From Methanobacteriota archaeon (lineage in GTDB: Archaea; Thermoplasmatota; Poseidoniia; Poseidoniales; Poseidoniaceae), in the NCBI GenBank assembly GCA_002719475.1, contig PBHQ01000031.1, forward strand, positions 34,498-44,624: a DNA stretch of 10,127 bases, given 5' to 3'. Below are positions 7,415 through 10,127 of this stretch, piece by piece. The position numbers were made by a program, and so were the translations under genes. A model generated the notes under the pieces. The model did not search any database. It saw only the letters and a list, made by a program, of their open reading frames with translations, and had not been told where the DNA came from. Within the stretch, counting starts at the first letter, position 1. Each line of letters opens with the position of its first letter.

Positions 7415-7696
7415 ATGTCGGAAAACAAGGATGCGGATGCTGGAGAGCAGCGTACGTTCGAGGATAAGGTGCAAGGTGCACAAGACCGTATTGAGGCGAC
7501 CTTCCGCCGTCTTGGAAAGGGCTCTTGGGCCCGTATTTTGAGAATGGCACGCAAGCCTTCTCGCCAAGAGTTCAAGCAGACCAGTATTATCTGCGGAATC
7601 GGCCTATTTGTACTCGGATTCATCGGTTTCGTGATTCTTGTAGTCATGGATAACTGGGTTCCTGGCTTCTTCTCATGGCTAGGAATCGGATTTTGA
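7415..7696 (+). CDS. secE: Protein translocase subunit SecE (Sss1/Sec61-gamma)
   Basis: SecE is the single-span clamp subunit of the SecYE-beta translocon. It stabilises SecY and lies near the ribosome docking surface. The 93-residue protein has a charged N-terminus (1-25), an amphipathic helix ending WARILRMARKPSRQEF (about 38-53), which is the Sec61-gamma hallmark, and a transmembrane helix at about 57-78 with GIGLFVLGFIGFVILVV. A short hydrophobic tail, WVPGFFSWLGIGF, follows. ATG 7415-7417 has a GAGGT site six bases upstream. The spt5 ribosome binding site overlaps the stop codon, and spt5 begins nine bases later, so the two are cotranscribed and probably coupled. secE directly before spt5 (like secE-nusG in bacteria) is an old conserved pairing. 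Confidence 0.93.
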   Translation: MSENKDADAGEQRTFEDKVQGAQDRIEATFRRLGKGSWARILRMARKPSRQEFKQTSIICGIGLFVLGFIGFVILVVMDNWVPGFFSWLGIGF

Positions 7697-7705
7697 GGTG
7701 TTCAA

Positions 7706-8659
7706 ATGACGGAATCTTTTGTTGCATATGTCAGACATGGAGAGAAACTTCTCCTACTACAACGTTCAGCCGATGACCTTGAGTTCCCAGAAATGTGGGA
7801 TGGTGTCTTCGGAATCGGTAGGGATGAAGAAGAAGTTATTGGACGAGTAGTCGAATGCACTGGGATAGAAGCGGAGCACTTGACTGCTGTACGTTTCGCT
7901 CCAGATAGAGGTGTAACTATCGGAAATAGGATTCACGATGTAACTCCTTGGTTGGTGGTTTCGGATACCGATGAGGTTGCCCCAGGTGGATTATACCGAG
8001 ATGCTGATTGGATTGACCCGGGAAGCATTGTCAACATCAATCTCGAGAAAGGAGAATTGCGCAGTCTATGTTACACTGAAGATCGTGAAGGAGGCCATGT
8101 AGATTGGTTGCTAAGAGACATGTATGGAGACGTTTCCTCCTATCTTTACGTAGTCAAAACAGGAATAGGTGCAGAGCAGAGGGTTGCTATCGAGATGATG
8201 GCACGTCTAAGTGGCGCTGGAAGTCTTGCTACTATTCAGAATGAGATATTCGCAGTTCTTCACCCGCCTGCTATGCGTGGGTACGTTATGGTAGAATCAA
8301 GCGCCCGTCATCACGTCGAGCGTTTGATTGGTAGAACTGGAGGTAGAGACCGCAAAACACGCGGAGTCATGCTATCCACCCCAATCAAGAATGCAAAGGC
8401 AGTATTGGGCGGTATGGATTCAGCAGAGGCACCTCTCAAGGATATTCTTCCATACCTAGAGCCCAAGGCTGTCACCAGCGGAATCGAGGTCGGTTGCATC
8501 GTCGAGATTATCAGTGGTGCATTCAAGGGAGAAAAGGCTCGTGTGGTCAATGTCACCGAGTCGAAGGAAGAAGTCTCAATGGAACTGTATGAGGCTGATA
8601 TTCCGATGACTCTCAACATGAGGGGAGATCACGTACGAGTCATAGAGAGGGTCGAGTGA
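7706..8659 (+). CDS. spt5: Transcription elongation factor Spt5 with N-terminal Nudix-like domain
   Basis: The C-terminal half is archaeal Spt5 (NusG homologue), which with Spt4 clamps RNA polymerase for processive elongation and may link it to the ribosome. The NGN domain begins at LYVVKTGIGAEQRVAIEMMA (147-166) and includes HPPAMRGYVMVESSARHHVE (186-205). The KOW domain follows at about 262-290 with GCIVEIISGAFKGEKARVVN. Typical archaeal Spt5 is about 145-160 residues; this protein has 317. The extra N-terminal 110-140 residues resemble a Nudix hydrolase fold: FVAYVRHGEKLLLLQRS (5-21), then FPEMWDGVFGIG (27-38). The Nudix box region (33-54) lacks the REUxEE glutamate set, keeping E50 and GI at 53-54, so hydrolase activity is doubtful. 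ATG 7706-7708 has GAGGTG five bases upstream, overlapping the secE stop. The frame is open throughout, with no sign of two fused start sites. Confidence 0.9.
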   Translation: MTESFVAYVRHGEKLLLLQRSADDLEFPEMWDGVFGIGRDEEEVIGRVVECTGIEAEHLTAVRFAPDRGVTIGNRIHDVTPWLVVSDTDEVAPGGLYRDADWIDPGSIVNINLEKGELRSLCYTEDREGGHVDWLLRDMYGDVSSYLYVVKTGIGAEQRVAIEMMARLSGAGSLATIQNEIFAVLHPPAMRGYVMVESSARHHVERLIGRTGGRDRKTRGVMLSTPIKNAKAVLGGMDSAEAPLKDILPYLEPKAVTSGIEVGCIVEIISGAFKGEKARVVNVTESKEEVSMELYEADIPMTLNMRGDHVRVIERVE

Positions 8660-8678
8660 GGCCCCGAAAGGCCCGCGG

Positions 8679-8704
8679 CGCGATTAAATAGGGAATGCTG
8701 GTCG
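8679..8704 (+). promoter_or_regulatory. Promoter of the L11-L1-L10 operon
   Basis: CGCGA-TTAAAT-AGGG followed by GGTCG starting 11 bases after the TTAAAT box (8684-8689), the same layout as the L21e and secE promoters. It lies in the 84-base gap between spt5 and L11, so the ribosomal genes can be transcribed separately from secE-spt5. Estimated leader is about 30 bases, containing the GGAGG site. Confidence 0.75.
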
Positions 8705-8730
8705 GCCGAATGCCCACGTTCGTAGGTAAA

Positions 8731-8735
8731 GGAGG
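8731..8735 (+). promoter_or_regulatory. Ribosome binding site that decides the L11 start
   Basis: GGAGG lies eight bases before ATG 8744-8746 but only two before the in-frame ATG 8738-8740. The second ATG therefore fits the spacing used elsewhere in the window. Confidence 0.65.
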
Positions 8736-8743
8736 AGATGCAC

Positions 8744-9022
8744 ATGCCACAACCATGGACTTCAAAGTTGATCATCAAGGCTCTTGGTGTTCAGAAGTGC
8801 AATGGTAGCATGGAGGCAGCCAAGGAGGACCTTCCACTTGAGAAGGCCATCGAGGTAGCCAAGCAGAAGGCAGGAGATGGACACCTTACTGGTGCTGATC
8901 TCAAGGCTCAAACCAAGGAAGTCATCGGAACTTGTGTTTCGATGCGTGTCAAAATCGACGGGCTTTGGCCAAAGGAGGCATTGGAGGTTATCTCAAGAGG
9001 AGATTGGGACGAGCGCTTCTGA
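8744..9022 (+). CDS. rpl11: Ribosomal protein L11, C-terminal rRNA-binding domain only
   Basis: L11 binds the GTPase-associated centre of 23S rRNA at the base of the stalk. Full archaeal L11 has about 160 residues in two domains. This gene encodes 92 (94 from the upstream ATG), matching only the C-terminal domain. It begins MPQPWTSKLIIKALG, aligning with the interdomain linker and first CTD helix (PPTSALIKKELG in other archaea). It contains the rRNA-binding signature ADLKAQTKEVIGTCVSMRVK and ends ISRGDWDERF, as the family does. The N-terminal domain with its PGPPLGPALG motif, which contacts elongation factors and the stalk, is missing. Only 84 bases separate this start from the spt5 stop, and these hold a promoter and ribosome binding site. 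A frame break is therefore unlikely, though an assembly deletion cannot be excluded. L1 follows after 57 bases. Confidence 0.88.
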   Translation: MPQPWTSKLIIKALGVQKCNGSMEAAKEDLPLEKAIEVAKQKAGDGHLTGADLKAQTKEVIGTCVSMRVKIDGLWPKEALEVISRGDWDERF

Positions 9023-9035
9023 AGCCATCACGGAT

Positions 9036-9066
9036 TGCGGGAGAGGTTTCGGCCTCGCTAACCGCA
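9036..9066 (+). promoter_or_regulatory. Hairpin with asymmetric internal loop before L1, candidate autoregulatory site
   Basis: In the L11-L1 gap, TGCGG (9036-9040) can pair with CCGCA (9062-9066), and GAGG (9043-9046) with CCTC (9053-9056). This leaves a 2 x 5 internal loop (GA opposite GCTAA) and a six-base end loop. The structure ends exactly where the L1 ribosome binding site GAGGTGA (9067-9073) begins. L1 is known to repress its own operon in methanogens by binding mRNA that mimics its rRNA site, also two helices around an asymmetric loop. That this hairpin does the same is inference. Confidence 0.4.
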
Positions 9067-9079
9067 GAGGTGATTTATC

Positions 9080-9724
9080 ATGCAAGAAAATATCAGCCAA
9101 GCAATACAAGCCGCCATTGAGGCAGCACCTGATCGTTCATTTGTCGAGTCAATCGACATGGCATTCACCATCAAGGATGTCGATTTGAAGAATCCAGCCA
9201 ATCGTATTCAGGAAGAGGTTCGTCTACCTTCTGGACGCGGTAAGGAGACCAAGATTGCCATGTTTGCTACGGCTGACGCAGCTCAGAAGGCCAAGGAAGC
9301 CGGCATCACCGTCATCGACCCAACACAGATTGAGGAATTGGGTGGAGACAAGATGAAGGCCAAGAAGATTGCAAAGAAGTACGATTACTTCCTTTCAGAA
9401 GTTCCTCACATGGGACTTATCGGTCGTTATCTCGGTGTGGTTCTAGGACCTCGTGGAAAGATGCCACGTCCAGTTCCGCCCAACGTTGATCCAGGAATGA
9501 TTGCCAAGGGACTGGAGAGCACAGTTGTTGTTAGGAGTAGGGACAGAATCACCTTCCATGCAGCGATTGGAACTTTGTCCCTATCTCGGGAAGAACTCAT
9601 CGATAATGCAATGACAGTCTGGACCCGTGTAACCAACAAGTTGGAGCGCGGTTCAGGAAACATTCGCTCTCTATACGTTAAGACCACAATGGGTCCATCT
9701 CACAAGGTGGAGGTGATTTTGTGA
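9080..9724 (+). CDS. rpl1: Large-subunit ribosomal protein L1
   Basis: L1 forms the mobile L1 arm of the large subunit, which guides release of deacylated tRNA from the E site, and in several archaea it also represses its own mRNA. The 214 residues match the archaeal length. Landmarks are LKNPANRIQEEVRLPSGRGK (about 36-55), the middle domain with AGITVIDPTQIEEL, then KKYDYFLSEVPHMGLIGRYL and LGPRGKMPRPVPP (about 123-135), the signature region. The C-terminal strands contain TFHAAIGTLS and SLYVKTTMGPSHKVEV. ATG 9080-9082 has GAGGTGA six bases upstream, directly after a hairpin. The stop overlaps the L10 start, so L1 and L10 are translationally coupled. Confidence 0.97.
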   Translation: MQENISQAIQAAIEAAPDRSFVESIDMAFTIKDVDLKNPANRIQEEVRLPSGRGKETKIAMFATADAAQKAKEAGITVIDPTQIEELGGDKMKAKKIAKKYDYFLSEVPHMGLIGRYLGVVLGPRGKMPRPVPPNVDPGMIAKGLESTVVVRSRDRITFHAAIGTLSLSREELIDNAMTVWTRVTNKLERGSGNIRSLYVKTTMGPSHKVEVIL

Positions 9725-10127
9725 TACCAAAGGTCGCACCTTGGAAGAAAGACACAGTTTCAGAACTCAAGGATTTGATTAGTGGCGAGGGAACTATCGC
9801 AGTCATCGATATTCATGGTGTTCCTGCCAGTGCAATGCTGGGAATGCGTGAAAACTTGCGTCCCTCAATGGGAATTCAGGTTGCTAAGAAGCGCTTGATG
9901 CGTAGAGCCTGGGAAGAATCAGGATATGCAGAAGATAATTTGGAGAAACTATTCGATGGGGCAGTACAACCTGCTCTTGTCATGACTGAGAACATGAACA
10001 GTTTCGAGTTGTTCAAGGAACTCAAGAAGACTGAAGCCGGCAGAGCAGCCAAGCCTGGCGATGTCGCACCACAGGATATCGTTGTTGAGAAGCAGGATAC
10101 CGGTATGGCTCCCGGGCCAGTGGTTGG
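9721..10127 (+). CDS. rpl10: Acidic ribosomal protein P0/L10, N-terminal part, cut by window edge
   Basis: L10 (P0) is the stalk base protein; it binds 23S rRNA beside L11 and carries several L12 dimers on its C-terminal tail. The window holds about 135 codons of a protein usually about 300-350 long. It begins MIPKVAPWKKDTVSELKDLI, then has IAVIDIHGVPASAMLGMREN, LRPSMGIQVAKKRLMRRAW and QDTGMAPGPVVG at the right edge, the start of the archaeal/eukaryotic insertion domain. The GTG start at 9721-9723 overlaps the L1 stop (GTGA), with GAGGTGA four bases upstream at 9710-9716 inside the L1 coding end. L12 would be expected next, beyond the window. No irregularity is visible in the part present, which matters because its partner L11 is truncated. 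Confidence 0.95.
   Translation, partial: MIPKVAPWKKDTVSELKDLISGEGTIAVIDIHGVPASAMLGMRENLRPSMGIQVAKKRLMRRAWEESGYAEDNLEKLFDGAVQPALVMTENMNSFELFKELKKTEAGRAAKPGDVAPQDIVVEKQDTGMAPGPVV

Noticed and set aside
8660..8673. GGCC-CCGAAA-GGCC hairpin after the spt5 stop as a terminator
   Set aside because: The stem is only four base pairs and no T-rich tract follows; archaeal terminators are usually T-rich. It also runs straight into the L11 promoter.
8710..8805. Short ORF starting MPTFVGKGGDAHATT, overlapping the L11 start in another frame
   Set aside because: I considered it as a displaced L11 N-terminal piece. It has no L11 N-domain motif, stops after about 32 codons, and reads through the L11 ribosome binding site.

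Overview
The window looks like archaeal chromosome, most likely from Thermoplasmatota and specifically a Marine Group II relative (Candidatus Poseidoniales). Evidence for an archaeon: archaeal/eukaryotic-type products (L21e, RNA polymerase subunit F/Rpb4, Pus10, SecE/Sss1-type, Spt5, archaeal-type L1 and P0/L10), TATA-like boxes instead of -35/-10 promoters, and strong GAGGTGA ribosome binding sites. The group-level assignment is inferred from gene content, moderate GC and general protein character; no 16S gene is present.

Layout: two gene sets diverge from a 120-bp region at about 7295-7414. Leftward (minus strand), in transcription order: a zinc-finger-less DnaJ/CbpA-type cochaperone; a 1024-residue MMPL/RND-superfamily membrane protein; Pus10 tRNA pseudouridine synthase; then a tight cluster of ribosomal protein L21e, RpoF, a DUF655 protein and the start of KsgA/Dim1 16S rRNA dimethyltransferase, which runs off the left edge. 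Pus10-L21e-RpoF-DUF655-KsgA is a familiar archaeal order. Rightward (plus strand): SecE, Spt5, L11, L1 and the start of L10/P0, which runs off the right edge. This is the familiar archaeal secE-spt5-L11-L1-L10 order.

The genes are mostly translation and transcription machinery: ribosome stalk and L1 arm proteins, rRNA and tRNA modification, an RNA polymerase subunit and its elongation factor, the translocon subunit that docks at the ribosome exit, and a protein-folding cochaperone. The MMPL-type exporter is the only clearly non-informational gene.

The gene order is ordinary, but three proteins have unusual architecture. L11 contains only the C-terminal rRNA-binding domain, and there is no room upstream for the N-terminal domain. 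Spt5 carries a degenerate Nudix-like domain at its N-terminus. Pus10 has a SAP-like motif inserted in its catalytic half. In addition, three promoters (before L21e, secE and L11) share a long pattern, CGCGN-TTAAAT followed at fixed distance by GGTCG. A hairpin abuts the L1 ribosome binding site and is a candidate autoregulatory element. I saw no RNA genes, mobile elements, CRISPR arrays or gene-free stretches over 300 bases.
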